Positions 47,164 through 56,788 of a stretch of 64,000 nt of DNA are shown here, piece by piece. The notes beneath the pieces are model-generated. The model was not told the origin of the DNA and made no database searches. It saw nothing but the letters and a program-made list of their open reading frames with translations. The translations under genes and the position numbers were made by a program. Source of the stretch: JAPHSX01 sp041554195 (GTDB taxonomy: Bacteria; Pseudomonadota; Gammaproteobacteria; Thiohalomonadales; Thiohalomonadaceae); the NCBI GenBank assembly GCA_041554195.1, contig JBFFMJ010000006.1, positions 124,001-188,000 on the forward strand. The letters are read 5' to 3'. The stretch's first letter is position 1. Every line of letters starts with the position of its first letter.

Positions 47164-48093
47164 ATGACCGATAGTGCACCCCATGAGGCAAGACGTTACG
47201 TATTCATCCGTTTACATTCGTACTTTCACGAACGTTTCCCAGTGGTGCAACATGGGGTACTCATAGCAGCCTATTCTCTCGGCACCCTCTTTTACGTTTC
47301 TCGCCTTCACCCAGAGGCACTCCCCCCTGAGCCTTCCGCTATTGCTGTCTCGTTCACCTGCGCCTTCCTCATCTTCCTGCAGTTGCGAATACTGGATGAG
47401 TTTAGTGACTACCATGATGACTTGCAGCAGCGCCCATCCCATCCCATCTCACGCGGATTAGTAAGTCTGCCAGAGCTGGGATGGTTGTTAGTTCTAACGG
47501 CAGTTCTTCAAATTACTATCACGATGCTCTTTCAAGCAAAACTTCTCGTGATGTTACTCGTAATATGGGCCTTCGCATGGCTTATGAAAGTCGATTTCTT
47601 TGTTCCGAACTGGCTCAACAAGCGACAGCTTGCTCTCATGGCGAGTCATATTCTCATCATACCGCTGATAACCTTATATATTGCAGCTCACGGCCCGCAC
47701 ATGCCTGATATCAGGGCACTTATCTGGTTGCTTTTAATGAGCTATTTCTCTTACTTTATTATTGAAATTGGACGCAAAATTCGCTCACCTGATGGTGAAG
47801 AAGCCGGAATTTCCACCTACAGTAAGATGTGGGGGGTGAGTCATGCGGTCATAGCATGGTTAATCGCCATGCTGGTTTCCTCAATATTGGCAGTTATGGC
47901 AGCTACTCAGGTGGGCACTGCTCTGCCAACATTGTTCGGTTGTAGCCTGTTATGGCTAACATCCCTTCTTGTATCGCTACGTTTCATCCATAGACCAGCG
48001 AAGAGACAAGGCAAACTTATAAAACTCCTGTCTGGAATATGGGTCATCATGGCCTACGTTTTGGTCGGTACTGGACTGGGATTCACGAATTAG
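47164..48093 (+). CDS. UbiA-family prenyltransferase
   Basis: 309 residues from ATG 47164, with eight to nine hydrophobic segments. The Asp-rich prenyl-diphosphate motif is LRILDEFSDYHDD (about 75-87), followed by RPSHPISRGLVS; the second motif reads RSPDGEEAGISTYSKMWG. Such enzymes move a prenyl chain from its diphosphate to an acceptor in the membrane. The acceptor cannot be told; the tight operon with a phosphotransferase, a BtaA-like enzyme and a polyprenol-kinase-like protein points to an isoprenoid lipid. Stop is 4 bp before the next gene. Confidence 0.88.
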   Translation: MTDSAPHEARRYVFIRLHSYFHERFPVVQHGVLIAAYSLGTLFYVSRLHPEALPPEPSAIAVSFTCAFLIFLQLRILDEFSDYHDDLQQRPSHPISRGLVSLPELGWLLVLTAVLQITITMLFQAKLLVMLLVIWAFAWLMKVDFFVPNWLNKRQLALMASHILIIPLITLYIAAHGPHMPDIRALIWLLLMSYFSYFIIEIGRKIRSPDGEEAGISTYSKMWGVSHAVIAWLIAMLVSSILAVMAATQVGTALPTLFGCSLLWLTSLLVSLRFIHRPAKRQGKLIKLLSGIWVIMAYVLVGTGLGFTN

Positions 48094-48097
48094 CTAT

Positions 48098-50803
48098 ATG
48101 ATGAGTCAGTTGGAAATTGTTTTATTACCGGAGGATATAAAGGCCGATAGCCCGGTAGGAGGCAAAGCACGGGCCTTGTCAGAACTTTCCAATGCCGACT
48201 TCCCTATCCCCCCCTGGTTGGTGCTTCTTCCCGATGCCTTCTACGCCAGCCTGAGCAAGGATGCATTGCAGGCACTCGACGAAGCATGCACGGCTGCGGA
48301 AATACGATCTGTTGTGGAGCAGCTTACCCCATCACACGAGGTCATTCAGGTATTACAGCAGGCAATTGGGGCTTGGGGTGGCGATGATATACAGCTCGCG
48401 GTACGTTCTTCTGCACTGGAAGAGGATAGTGCTGCTCGCTCCTTTGCTGGACAGCTGGAGAGCTTTCTCTTCGTTAGCCCGCAGGAACTATCCACGCGGA
48501 TTGCCGAGGTATGGCGCTCGGGATTTTCCGATCGGTTGATAGCCTATCGCATGGAGACCGGTCTTACCCCCCAACCACAGCCACCGGCGGTGGTCATTCA
48601 GCTGATGGTAGAAGGAGAAATATCCGGGGTTGCCTTCAGCGCCGATCCGGTCTCGGGTCGACGCGCCGTTGCTGTCGTCAGCGCCCTGCCCGGTCTTGGC
48701 TGTGCACTGGTCTCGGGCCAGGCCAATGCCGATAGCTGGCGTATTAACCATAGTGGAGTGGTCATTGAATCCAATATCGCCAGCAAATCGATAGCCTACC
48801 GCCGCGATCCCCATGCCCCGGAAGGGGTATCACCGTATCAACTCGGCACCGAGGAGGCGGCACAGGCATCACTCGACGACAAACAGGTTCGTCAGGTTGC
48901 TGGACTGGCACGCGATGCCGAACGTTTCTTTGAAATACCCCAGGATATCGAGTGGACCCTGTCGAAGGGAGAGTTGTACCTGCTACAAAGCCGCCCGATC
49001 ACCGGACTTGCCGAGAGGGACGATCCAGATGATGTCCGCACGATATGGGACAACTCCAATATCGTCGAAAGTTACAGCGGGATCACGCTCCCCCTCACTT
49101 TCTCCTTCGCCAAGCGCGCCTACGAGAATGTCTATCGTGAATTTTGTCGCCTGATGCGGGTACCTGCAGCGCAGATCGAGGCGAGTGATAACATGTTTTG
49201 CTGCATGCTCGGACTTATCTCCGGGCGTGTCTACTACAACCTGATGAACTGGTACCGACTTGTCGCGGTATTGCCCGGCTATCGCTTTAACCGCATGTTC
49301 ATGGAACAGATGATGGGGGTGCGGGAAAGCCTGCCAGAGCCAGACGCCGAGCATGTTGAACAACCACGTACTGGACAGCGCCTGATCGATGGGATACGGC
49401 TGCTTGCCACTTTGTGGGGGCTGATTCTTGCATTCCTGGGGTTGGAGCGCCGCATTCGCCGCTTCTATGTCAGGCTGGAAGACACTCTCGGCAAAGGACG
49501 GCCTGATCTTTCCGCACATCGTCCGGACGAGTTGGTGACCTATTACCGGCATATTGAGCACCGCCTTCTGACACACTGGGATGCCCCAATCATTAACGAT
49601 TTCGCGACCATGTTTTTCCACGGTTTGTTGCGTCGTCTTGCGATTAACTGGCTTGGCGATCATGATGAGACTCTGCAAAATGACCTGCTCTCGGGCGAGC
49701 ACGGCATGATTAGTAGTGAGCCGGCACATCGGGTGCGTGAAATGGCGATGCGGGTGGTCAGGGACCCGGCTCTGGTCGAACTGCTGTGCAACGCTGACAC
49801 CGCCCAGATCAGAAAGGTCATGGGCGAACACACAGAACTGGAGCAGGCTTACCAGGATTACCTGGATAAATTTGGTGATCGAACTGGCGAGGAGCTTAAA
49901 CTCGAAAGCCTTACCCTACACGATGATCCAACACCGCTGCTCCGCTCAATCGGTCAGTACGCCAGAGTCCTTGGAAACCGCGATGACTCAATTGACCATA
50001 CATCCGAGGACAAAAAATATCGGCTGAATGCAGAGTCCAGGGTGCATAAGACGCTTCGCGGAAGCCCCATGAAACGGGCTGCTTTTACCTGGGTGTTGAA
50101 ACATACACGAAGCTGTGTACGAAACCGCGAGAACCTTCGCTTTGAAAGGACTCGGGTTTTTGGCAGGGCCCGCCAGATCCTTCTTGAACTGGGTAAGCGC
50201 CTCAGTGCCCTTGAGCGTCTGGAAACAGCCAGGGATGTGTTTTATCTCGAGCTTGATGAGATCATCGCCTTTGTGGAGAGCCGTTCAACGATAAGGGATC
50301 TGAAGGAGCTGGTCAGACTACGCAAGAATGAATATGAGCAATATCGCAACGAATCCCCTCCCCCCGATCGCTTCGAAACGCTTGGTTCAGCCTATGTGGG
50401 TGAGTGTTACATGCCGCAGGCACCTTCACCTGCACCAGTTGGAGAGTCCATGCAGGGAACCGGCTGCTGTCCCGGTATTGTACGCGGACCTGTACGCATC
50501 GTGCGTGACCCGAAAGCCGCCACCCTGGCAGAGGGTGAAATTATCGTGGCTGAGCACACGGATCCTGGTTGGGTAATGATCTATCCTGCTGCTACAGGGC
50601 TATTGGTGGAACGGGGAAGCCTACTCTCTCATTCGGCCATTATTGCCCGTGAACTGGGGCTGCCGACCATCGTTTCTATTCCCCATCTCATGCAGTGGCT
50701 CAAGGATGGTGAGTGGATAGAGATGGATGGGACCAGGGGGGTTATTACCAGGCTTTCTCCAGATGAGATAATAAAGACGAAAAAAGGTGAGGCCCATCAC
50801 TAG
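48098..50803 (+). CDS. PEP-synthase/rifampin-phosphotransferase-like enzyme
   Basis: 901 residues. Residues 1-310: ATP-grasp pyruvate phosphate dikinase N-terminal domain (GGKARALSEL at 22-31, AVRSSALEEDSAARSFAGQLE, GVAFSADPVSGRR, DIEWTLSKGELYLLQSRPIT). Residues about 320-790: a mostly helical middle part. Residues 800-890: phosphohistidine swivelling domain with H845 in GSLLSHSAIIARELGLP and the GTGCCPGIVRGPVRIV entry. The C-terminal PEP/pyruvate barrel of PEP synthase is absent. The order ATP-grasp, acceptor domain, His domain is that of rifampin phosphotransferase and relatives, which move the beta-phosphate of ATP to an alcohol. A lipid or polyprenol acceptor is inferred from neighbours. 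ATG 48098 and 48101 both possible. Confidence 0.85.
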   Translation: MMSQLEIVLLPEDIKADSPVGGKARALSELSNADFPIPPWLVLLPDAFYASLSKDALQALDEACTAAEIRSVVEQLTPSHEVIQVLQQAIGAWGGDDIQLAVRSSALEEDSAARSFAGQLESFLFVSPQELSTRIAEVWRSGFSDRLIAYRMETGLTPQPQPPAVVIQLMVEGEISGVAFSADPVSGRRAVAVVSALPGLGCALVSGQANADSWRINHSGVVIESNIASKSIAYRRDPHAPEGVSPYQLGTEEAAQASLDDKQVRQVAGLARDAERFFEIPQDIEWTLSKGELYLLQSRPITGLAERDDPDDVRTIWDNSNIVESYSGITLPLTFSFAKRAYENVYREFCRLMRVPAAQIEASDNMFCCMLGLISGRVYYNLMNWYRLVAVLPGYRFNRMFMEQMMGVRESLPEPDAEHVEQPRTGQRLIDGIRLLATLWGLILAFLGLERRIRRFYVRLEDTLGKGRPDLSAHRPDELVTYYRHIEHRLLTHWDAPIINDFATMFFHGLLRRLAINWLGDHDETLQNDLLSGEHGMISSEPAHRVREMAMRVVRDPALVELLCNADTAQIRKVMGEHTELEQAYQDYLDKFGDRTGEELKLESLTLHDDPTPLLRSIGQYARVLGNRDDSIDHTSEDKKYRLNAESRVHKTLRGSPMKRAAFTWVLKHTRSCVRNRENLRFERTRVFGRARQILLELGKRLSALERLETARDVFYLELDEIIAFVESRSTIRDLKELVRLRKNEYEQYRNESPPPDRFETLGSAYVGECYMPQAPSPAPVGESMQGTGCCPGIVRGPVRIVRDPKAATLAEGEIIVAEHTDPGWVMIYPAATGLLVERGSLLSHSAIIARELGLPTIVSIPHLMQWLKDGEWIEMDGTRGVITRLSPDEIIKTKKGEAHH

Positions 50804-51893
50804 CGAGATTGAAGAACAAGCGGACTTTTCTATTCTGCGATATGCGCAGAGTTGGGAGGATGCGGACGTCATGCTTGAGGGGATGGCCATTCAGGCCGGC
50901 GACCGCTGCCTAAGTGTCGGCTCTGGTGGCGACAATGTATTCTCTTTACTGACATGCAATCCCTCGCAGGTTATCGCTGTTGACCTCTCCCCGGCACAGA
51001 TTGCCTGTATCGAATTAAAAAAAGCCGCATATCGGCATCTGAGCCATGAGCAGCTTCTAGAGTTCATTGGTGCGACAGTATCAACTCAACGGCTCAGCCT
51101 CTACCATTCATTGCGCCAGGAGCTACCCGGGTGGGTGCGCGACTACTGGGACAAGCAGCAGCGTGCCGTTGCTGAAGGAATAGGTAGTGCAGGAAAATTT
51201 GAGGCATACTTTTCGCTATTCCGCCGCTATATCCTGCCTCTGATCCATTCAAGGAAAACAGTACAAGCCTTGTTCAAGGCGAGAACAGCCCATGAGCAAC
51301 GTGCCTTCTACCAGCAGCGATGGAACAATCGGCGCTGGCGCACCCTGTTCAAACTGTTCTTTTCAAGGCGGCTTATGGGCATGCTTGGACGTGATCCAAG
51401 TTTTTTCCAGTATGTCGAGGGCAGGGTTGGCGAGCGTATCCTCAAGCAGGCAAGTCATGCCATGTCTGAACTCAACCCGGCGCAGAATCCCTACCTGCAA
51501 TGGATTGCCTTCGGCCGTTACGTTTGCGCCCTACCCCATTCACTGCGTGCCGAAAACTTCGATCTTATTCGTAACAACCTGGACTGCCTGGAGACCCGTG
51601 TAGACTCGATTGAACAGACCCTTGGTGAGCTAGAAGACCACACTATCGATCGTTTCAATATGTCTGATCTCTTCGAATACCTCTCCGTGACAGCGTCTGA
51701 TGAGGTGTTCAGGGAAATTGCACGCACTGGGCGGCCCGGTGGCAGAGTAATTTACTGGAATATGCTGGCAGAACGACATCACCCATCAGTCCTTGATGCC
51801 AGGTTCCGTCACCTGGAGGAGTTAAGTCAGCGCCTTCATCGTGAGGCGAAGACCTGTTTCTACAGCAACCTGTATGTGGAGAAGTTGTTGTGA
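50787..51893 (+). CDS. BtaA-like S-adenosylmethionine 3-amino-3-carboxypropyl transferase (DUF3419)
   Basis: 368 residues, GTG start overlapping the previous gene by 17 bp. SAM-binding motif I LSVGSGGDN (42-50), then AVDLSPAQIACIELKKAA; the DUF3419 features FSLFRRYILPLIHSR and, near the end, RTGRPGGRVIYWNML are present. BtaA moves the aminocarboxypropyl group of SAM onto diacylglycerol, the first step of betaine lipid (DGTS) synthesis. No BtaB-type N-methyltransferase is nearby, so either the unmethylated homoserine lipid or another acceptor is the product. GTGA overlap with the next gene. Confidence 0.85.
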   Translation: MRPITSEIEEQADFSILRYAQSWEDADVMLEGMAIQAGDRCLSVGSGGDNVFSLLTCNPSQVIAVDLSPAQIACIELKKAAYRHLSHEQLLEFIGATVSTQRLSLYHSLRQELPGWVRDYWDKQQRAVAEGIGSAGKFEAYFSLFRRYILPLIHSRKTVQALFKARTAHEQRAFYQQRWNNRRWRTLFKLFFSRRLMGMLGRDPSFFQYVEGRVGERILKQASHAMSELNPAQNPYLQWIAFGRYVCALPHSLRAENFDLIRNNLDCLETRVDSIEQTLGELEDHTIDRFNMSDLFEYLSVTASDEVFREIARTGRPGGRVIYWNMLAERHHPSVLDARFRHLEELSQRLHREAKTCFYSNLYVEKLL

Positions 51894-53245
51894 CACTGAG
51901 TGATTACATCAACCCCTGGTTGCTAGTTACCGCGCTCTCTATTACTACTATCGCCCTGCTAGGCGCACTGCGTCTGTACCAGATCCACGCGTCGCCAGCA
52001 CCGGAGATGGCTCGCAAGCTACTCCATCTCTGCGGTGGCATTTTGGGTCTCTCGCTTGTCTGGCTATTCGATTCATTACTACCTGTTCTGGCGCTTGGTC
52101 TCATTATCGCTGTGATTTTTCTAGCACTAAGACTGTCACGCCCCATGCATGAGGGACCTGGGCAGGTATTATACGAGGTGCATCGAGACAGTGTTGGAGA
52201 GTTCTGCTATATCGCGAGCATCGTACTGCTATTCATGCTGGCAGACGGTAATAAACTGCTGTACACCATCCCACTGCTCGTGCTGGCGGTTGCAGATACC
52301 TTTTCGGCACTGGTCGGTAGCGAGTATGGCAAGGCGCATATGGTCGGGTGGAAAAGTACCAGAACACCTGAGGGCTCCGTAGCCTTCTTCTTTTTCACCT
52401 TTTTCTGTACGCACGTCCCGATCCTGCTATGGGCAGACCTTCCCCCGCAGGAGTGCCTGCTCATCTCCATCAATCTCAGTATCATGCTAATGATGGCTGA
52501 AGCCGCTGCCTGGTGGGGCCTGGATAACATCATCATCCCGCTGACGGCATTTCTCCTGTTGTCTGCCTTTATTGATATGGGGGCGGCAGAACTTGCACTG
52601 CACTTGCTGTTTTTGCTCTCTCTTTCCCTGTTTATACGTGTTTGGCGCAACCATACCACCCTTGGCGATGATGCACTGCTCGGTGCTGCCTTGTTTGGAT
52701 ACCTTATCTGGGCCTTTATCAACTGGTTATGGTTTATTCCACCTTTTGCACTATTGATACTCTATGACATGTTATCGGAACCCTCTCCGCTTCGGAGCAG
52801 GCGTGTGTTTAAGTTCCCGGTCATCCTTGCAAACTCCAGTGGAGGCCTGTTATGGATTGGCATCCATGTGATTAGTGGATACCCGGTGTTTTATCCCTAT
52901 GTCGCAGGCTTCGCCGCTAACCTGGCCATCATCATGCTTGTCCGCTACCTGCATGCATACCCCGATGCAAACCCTGTTAAGACCATTATGCTATGCACCG
53001 GCCGAGCCCAGGCGCTGATTATCCCATCAGTGCTACTGTTTTCCGGTATCACCATGGCCTCACTGAGCGCATTGGTCTTCTGTAGTCTCAGCGTGGTCTG
53101 CGCCCTACTCCTCTTTTATCGCTACCAGCCCATGATCACGGCCTACCCAATCAACACTCAACGCTGGAACCTGCAGGCGATGATAACGACCATTTCGTCA
53201 CTCCTTGCGGCGATTCCCCTTGCCTTATCACTGCTGCGCACATAG
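51890..53245 (+). CDS. Phytol/dolichol kinase-like (CTP-dependent) membrane protein
   Basis: 451 residues, GTG start within GTGA. About twelve hydrophobic segments. The N-terminal half has the polyprenol/phytol kinase pattern: ARKLLHLCGG (41-50), LAVADTFSALVGSEYGK (about 130-146), TRTPEGSVAFFFFTF and EAAAWWGLDNIIIPL. The C-terminal half (250-451) has further membrane segments with LANSSGGLLWIG, as in DUF92/VTE6-like phytyl-phosphate kinases. So the protein may be a fusion of two membrane kinase domains. It would phosphorylate a lipid alcohol for the UbiA enzyme of this operon. Confidence 0.75.
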   Translation: MTLSDYINPWLLVTALSITTIALLGALRLYQIHASPAPEMARKLLHLCGGILGLSLVWLFDSLLPVLALGLIIAVIFLALRLSRPMHEGPGQVLYEVHRDSVGEFCYIASIVLLFMLADGNKLLYTIPLLVLAVADTFSALVGSEYGKAHMVGWKSTRTPEGSVAFFFFTFFCTHVPILLWADLPPQECLLISINLSIMLMMAEAAAWWGLDNIIIPLTAFLLLSAFIDMGAAELALHLLFLLSLSLFIRVWRNHTTLGDDALLGAALFGYLIWAFINWLWFIPPFALLILYDMLSEPSPLRSRRVFKFPVILANSSGGLLWIGIHVISGYPVFYPYVAGFAANLAIIMLVRYLHAYPDANPVKTIMLCTGRAQALIIPSVLLFSGITMASLSALVFCSLSVVCALLLFYRYQPMITAYPINTQRWNLQAMITTISSLLAAIPLALSLLRT

Positions 53246-53248
53246 ACC

Positions 53249-54244
53249 ATGTTTGATATACAGCTACAGTTGCTCAAGGATGCAGATCTGGGGCAGTTTA
53301 CGGCTTTGGACGGTTCATATCCCCTGCTACCTGAACAGATCCGAACGCAGGCGCCGGATCTGTTAATGACTCTCAGCGAGGGAGAGCGCCTTGTTGCAAG
53401 GGCCTCACTATGGTGGCATGAGACGTCGGTCTACGAGGGGCAGCGCCTTGGCTATATAGGGCACTTCGCAATAAGAGAAGGGCACGACGATGCCGCCACG
53501 TCATTATTACGCAGATGTGAAGAGGTGCTCGTATCACAGGGGTGCACCATGGCCGTCGGGCCTCTTGATGGTAGCACCTGGAGACACTATCGCTTTCTCA
53601 CCGAGCGCGGTAATGAACCGACTTTTTTCCTGGAAACAGATAATCCGGACAGCTGGCCGGGATATTTCGTATCACGTGGATTTACACCGCTTGCCCGCTA
53701 TTACTCGGCCATCAATAACGATATCAGTCGCAGCCAACCACCCGAAAGGCTGGAAGCACAACTATCCAAACAGCAAGTCACAGTGCGTGCCATCGATGAG
53801 CGAGATATTACGCAGGAGATGAAGAAGATCTATGCCGTGTCATGCGATGCATTCTCAAAAAACTTTCTCTACACACCCATCAGTGAGAGTGAATTCATCG
53901 ACAACTACCAGCAGATACTTCCTGTTATTGATTACAGGCTCATCCACATCGCCTATCATAAGCAACGTCCGGTCGGTTTCTGTTTCTGTCTTCCCGATAT
54001 CAACCAGGAAAAACAGGGCAAACGGGTAGATACGGTGATCACCAAGACCATTGCCGTTGTTCCTGACTTTCAGGGCATAGGGCTGGGTAGTTTACTGATG
54101 GCCAAATCGATGCAAGTCGCGAGGGGCCTGGGGCTATCCCGCTCGATTATAGCCATGATGCATGAGGATAATCATTCACGCCAGCTGGAGCATCGACTGA
54201 TGCATGACTTCCGCCAATATACCCTGTATGGAAAAGGGCTGTGA
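53249..54244 (+). CDS. GNAT-family acetyltransferase-like protein
   Basis: 331 residues. The C-terminal half has the acetyl-CoA-binding pattern TKTIAVVPDFQGIGLGSLLM (Q/RxxGxG/A within it), and the N-terminal half looks like a degenerate second GNAT domain (YIGHFAIREGHDDAATSLL). Acts probably on an amino group or is an acyl/aminoacyl transferase. It starts 3 bp after the kinase-like gene and overlaps the ligase gene by four bases. Confidence 0.82.
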   Translation: MFDIQLQLLKDADLGQFTALDGSYPLLPEQIRTQAPDLLMTLSEGERLVARASLWWHETSVYEGQRLGYIGHFAIREGHDDAATSLLRRCEEVLVSQGCTMAVGPLDGSTWRHYRFLTERGNEPTFFLETDNPDSWPGYFVSRGFTPLARYYSAINNDISRSQPPERLEAQLSKQQVTVRAIDERDITQEMKKIYAVSCDAFSKNFLYTPISESEFIDNYQQILPVIDYRLIHIAYHKQRPVGFCFCLPDINQEKQGKRVDTVITKTIAVVPDFQGIGLGSLLMAKSMQVARGLGLSRSIIAMMHEDNHSRQLEHRLMHDFRQYTLYGKGL

Positions 54245-55842
54245 ACCTCATACGCCTTTTCGACGAAGTAGCCGCTCGTACACCAGATCAGGTCGCGCTT
54301 ATTGAAGGACTGCCTGATAAGGGGCGGATCACCACATTCCAGGAGCTGTACCTCGAATCCTGTCACATCGCGGCCCTCCTCAACAGCCAGCGGCTAAAGC
54401 CTGGTCAGTATGTATTGATTGCACTGCCCGTGTCGGCCACGCTGTATGCCGTGATCGCTGCCCTCTTCCGCTGCGGCCTAGTACCGGTTTTCGTCGATCC
54501 GAGTCGAGGCCTGTCATTTATGCAACGGGTGCTTGAAGAATACAAAATCGATGCAGTGGTGTCGGGAAAAAAAGCACTGTTATTCGGCCTGCTTTGCCCG
54601 CGGCTTAGAAAGTTGAGGTACAAATTTGTGAGTGGCTATTTCCCCGGAACCACGACGCTGGATGGTGCCAAGCAGCTAGAGCCAATGACAGGATATAGCG
54701 AGCGTCGGGAAGATAGCCCGGCACTCATCACCTTTACAAGTGGAAGCACAGGCATGCCAAAGGGAGTAATTCGCACTCACGGCAACCTTTATCATTCACA
54801 CCGCATGCTCACTTCCCTGTTCGGCTTTATCCCAGGCTCACTTCATCTTGCCTTTATGCCGATGATGGTGATCAGTAGCCTTTCCAGCGGTGTCGGCAGC
54901 CTGTTACCTGCCACGCCCCCATCAAGGCTGGGAAGTGCTGCCACGCATAAACTTATCGAGCAGGTCCGTGCATGGCAACCGGAAAACACCGTTATCACGC
55001 CTGGGCTGTTATCCCTGGTAAGCTCGCCGCAGCATCAAGAGATCCTCGCTAAACTGAAAAACATCATAATCGGCGGAGCGCCGGTGATGCCGGGAGAACT
55101 CCAAAAAACGCAATCACTGGCCCCAGATGCATCAATTAGGGTGCTATATGGCTCGACTGAGGCGGAGCCTATCACCTCGGTAAGTACTCAGGAAGTTCGC
55201 ACGGATGATATTTCTCGCATGAACTCTGGCTATGGGCTGCTTGTCGGTGAGGCGGTTGCCGGTACCGAATTGCGTATCCTGCGTGATGAGGAGCAGGCAT
55301 TAGCGGGCACGAGCACAGCAGAGGAGTTTGAGGCAGCTACGCTCGTGGTCGGCGAAATTGGCGAAATCGTGGTGACGGGTCCGCACGTGGTCAGCCATTA
55401 CCTTAACGGTCGTGGCGAAGAGATGGCGTTTATCCGGGTAGGAGCGACCACCTGGCTAAGGACGGGGGATGCAGGCAGGCTAGATGAGAAAAACAGGTTA
55501 TGGTTACTGGGTCGCTGTAAGTCGCGGATCAGGGAAGGCGAGACGAGTTACTACCCACTGGCCGTGGAGCCGATGGTCGCGCTTGACCCACGAGTCAAGC
55601 GTAGTGCCTATCTGCTGGCAGATGGAAAGAAAACGCTGGCATTGGAATTATCAATTTCGACCCCATTCTCTCAAGCTGATATCGACGGTATTGTTAAACG
55701 AATACCTGGCATCAGGATCGATGAGGTTATCATCATGAAGAATATCCCTGTGGAGCGTCGCCTCTATTCAAAGACCGATCTCCAGGCCCTGAGGATACTG
55801 ATTGCCAAACGCAGATATCTGAGAAAATATCGGACAGGTTAA
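54241..55842 (+). CDS. Acyl-CoA ligase-like AMP-forming enzyme
   Basis: 533 residues, GTG start in GTGA overlap. ANL superfamily signatures: ITFTSGSTGMPKG (163-175), YGSTEAEPIT (about 303-312), LRTGDAGRLDE (about 410-420), LLGRCKSRIREG and, near the C-terminus, the lysine in SKTD. The pattern resembles fatty-acyl ligases of the OleC type, without a carrier domain. It would activate a carboxylic acid as an adenylate, for reduction or condensation. Last gene of the plus-strand operon; it converges with the SDR gene across 59 bp. Confidence 0.88.
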   Translation: MNLIRLFDEVAARTPDQVALIEGLPDKGRITTFQELYLESCHIAALLNSQRLKPGQYVLIALPVSATLYAVIAALFRCGLVPVFVDPSRGLSFMQRVLEEYKIDAVVSGKKALLFGLLCPRLRKLRYKFVSGYFPGTTTLDGAKQLEPMTGYSERREDSPALITFTSGSTGMPKGVIRTHGNLYHSHRMLTSLFGFIPGSLHLAFMPMMVISSLSSGVGSLLPATPPSRLGSAATHKLIEQVRAWQPENTVITPGLLSLVSSPQHQEILAKLKNIIIGGAPVMPGELQKTQSLAPDASIRVLYGSTEAEPITSVSTQEVRTDDISRMNSGYGLLVGEAVAGTELRILRDEEQALAGTSTAEEFEAATLVVGEIGEIVVTGPHVVSHYLNGRGEEMAFIRVGATTWLRTGDAGRLDEKNRLWLLGRCKSRIREGETSYYPLAVEPMVALDPRVKRSAYLLADGKKTLALELSISTPFSQADIDGIVKRIPGIRIDEVIIMKNIPVERRLYSKTDLQALRILIAKRRYLRKYRTG

Positions 55843-55901
55843 CTCTTGGCTATGGGCATTGACTTCACATGTTAACGATAACAAAGCGTAATGCAATATT
55901 T

Positions 55902-56717
55902 TCAATGTTTGCCTTTACCGGTAAAGTTACGCATTCCCTCGGTGATACCTAAAAACCTGGAAATGAAGTCATACCAGGAAACAGGGAGAATATGAAGAAG
56001 CCATGAGACATAGGGAAACCATGGAAGTACAAGGCGTGCACGATCCTTTTCTATCGTCGTGATAATTCGCCCAGCTACCTTCTCAACCTCCAGAATCGGT
56101 AGCAGCCAGCTAAATTTCGTAGTGACGCCGGAGAACATTCCACTATTCATGTAATAGGGACAGACGACAGTGGTTCGCACATTGGCATTTAACTGGCGAA
56201 GTTCCATTCGCAGCGACTCATCAAAGCCGACGACCGCAAATTTGCTGGCGCAATAATCTGTCAGACGTGGTGTGCCAGTCAATCCACCAACAGAGGAAAT
56301 GGTTACGATATGTCCATCATCCTGTTTCAGCATGCCAGGTAAGAATGCACGGACTGTCCAGAAGTGTGCCAACACGTTTACTGCAAAGGTTTCCTCGATA
56401 TCCTGTGTCGACAAATCTGTAAATAACTTGCCTGAGACTATGGCTGCATTGTTTATTAGGATATCAACGGTGCCGCACTCCTCATGCACCCTGCGGGCCG
56501 TTGCGTCGATTGCTTCTCTATCCCTCAGATCACAGACATACTGGCATGCACTATGGCCATTTTTTTTCAGTTCTGCGGCGATGACAGATAGGCTGTCATG
56601 ACGAGTCCCCCACAGTATCACCTTGGCGCCGCGCTCGGCGGCGGCTTTAGCGAGTCTGGAACCAAGGCCTCCTGCAGCCCCGGTAATGAGAACATTTTTG
56701 TCTTTTAAAGTAGTCAT
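55902..56717 (-). CDS. Short-chain dehydrogenase/reductase
   Basis: 271 residues from ATG 56717. TGAAGGLG (12-19), NNAA (89-92), catalytic S141/S142, Y155 and K159 in DYCASKFA, with a hydrophobic C-terminal part (YVSWLLHILPVSWYDFI) that suggests membrane association, as in retinol/long-chain alcohol SDRs. Plausibly reduces the fatty aldehyde made by the reductase encoded just upstream (72 bp). Confidence 0.88.
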   Translation of the reverse strand: MTTLKDKNVLITGAAGGLGSRLAKAAAERGAKVILWGTRHDSLSVIAAELKKNGHSACQYVCDLRDREAIDATARRVHEECGTVDILINNAAIVSGKLFTDLSTQDIEETFAVNVLAHFWTVRAFLPGMLKQDDGHIVTISSVGGLTGTPRLTDYCASKFAVVGFDESLRMELRQLNANVRTTVVCPYYMNSGMFSGVTTKFSWLLPILEVEKVAGRIITTIEKDRARLVLPWFPYVSWLLHILPVSWYDFISRFLGITEGMRNFTGKGKH

Positions 56718-56788
56718 TGTGTCATCAAAATTTATTCTTTTTAGACAATAGATCAATCATCAAGTGAAACCCTTCGGCAGACTGAACG

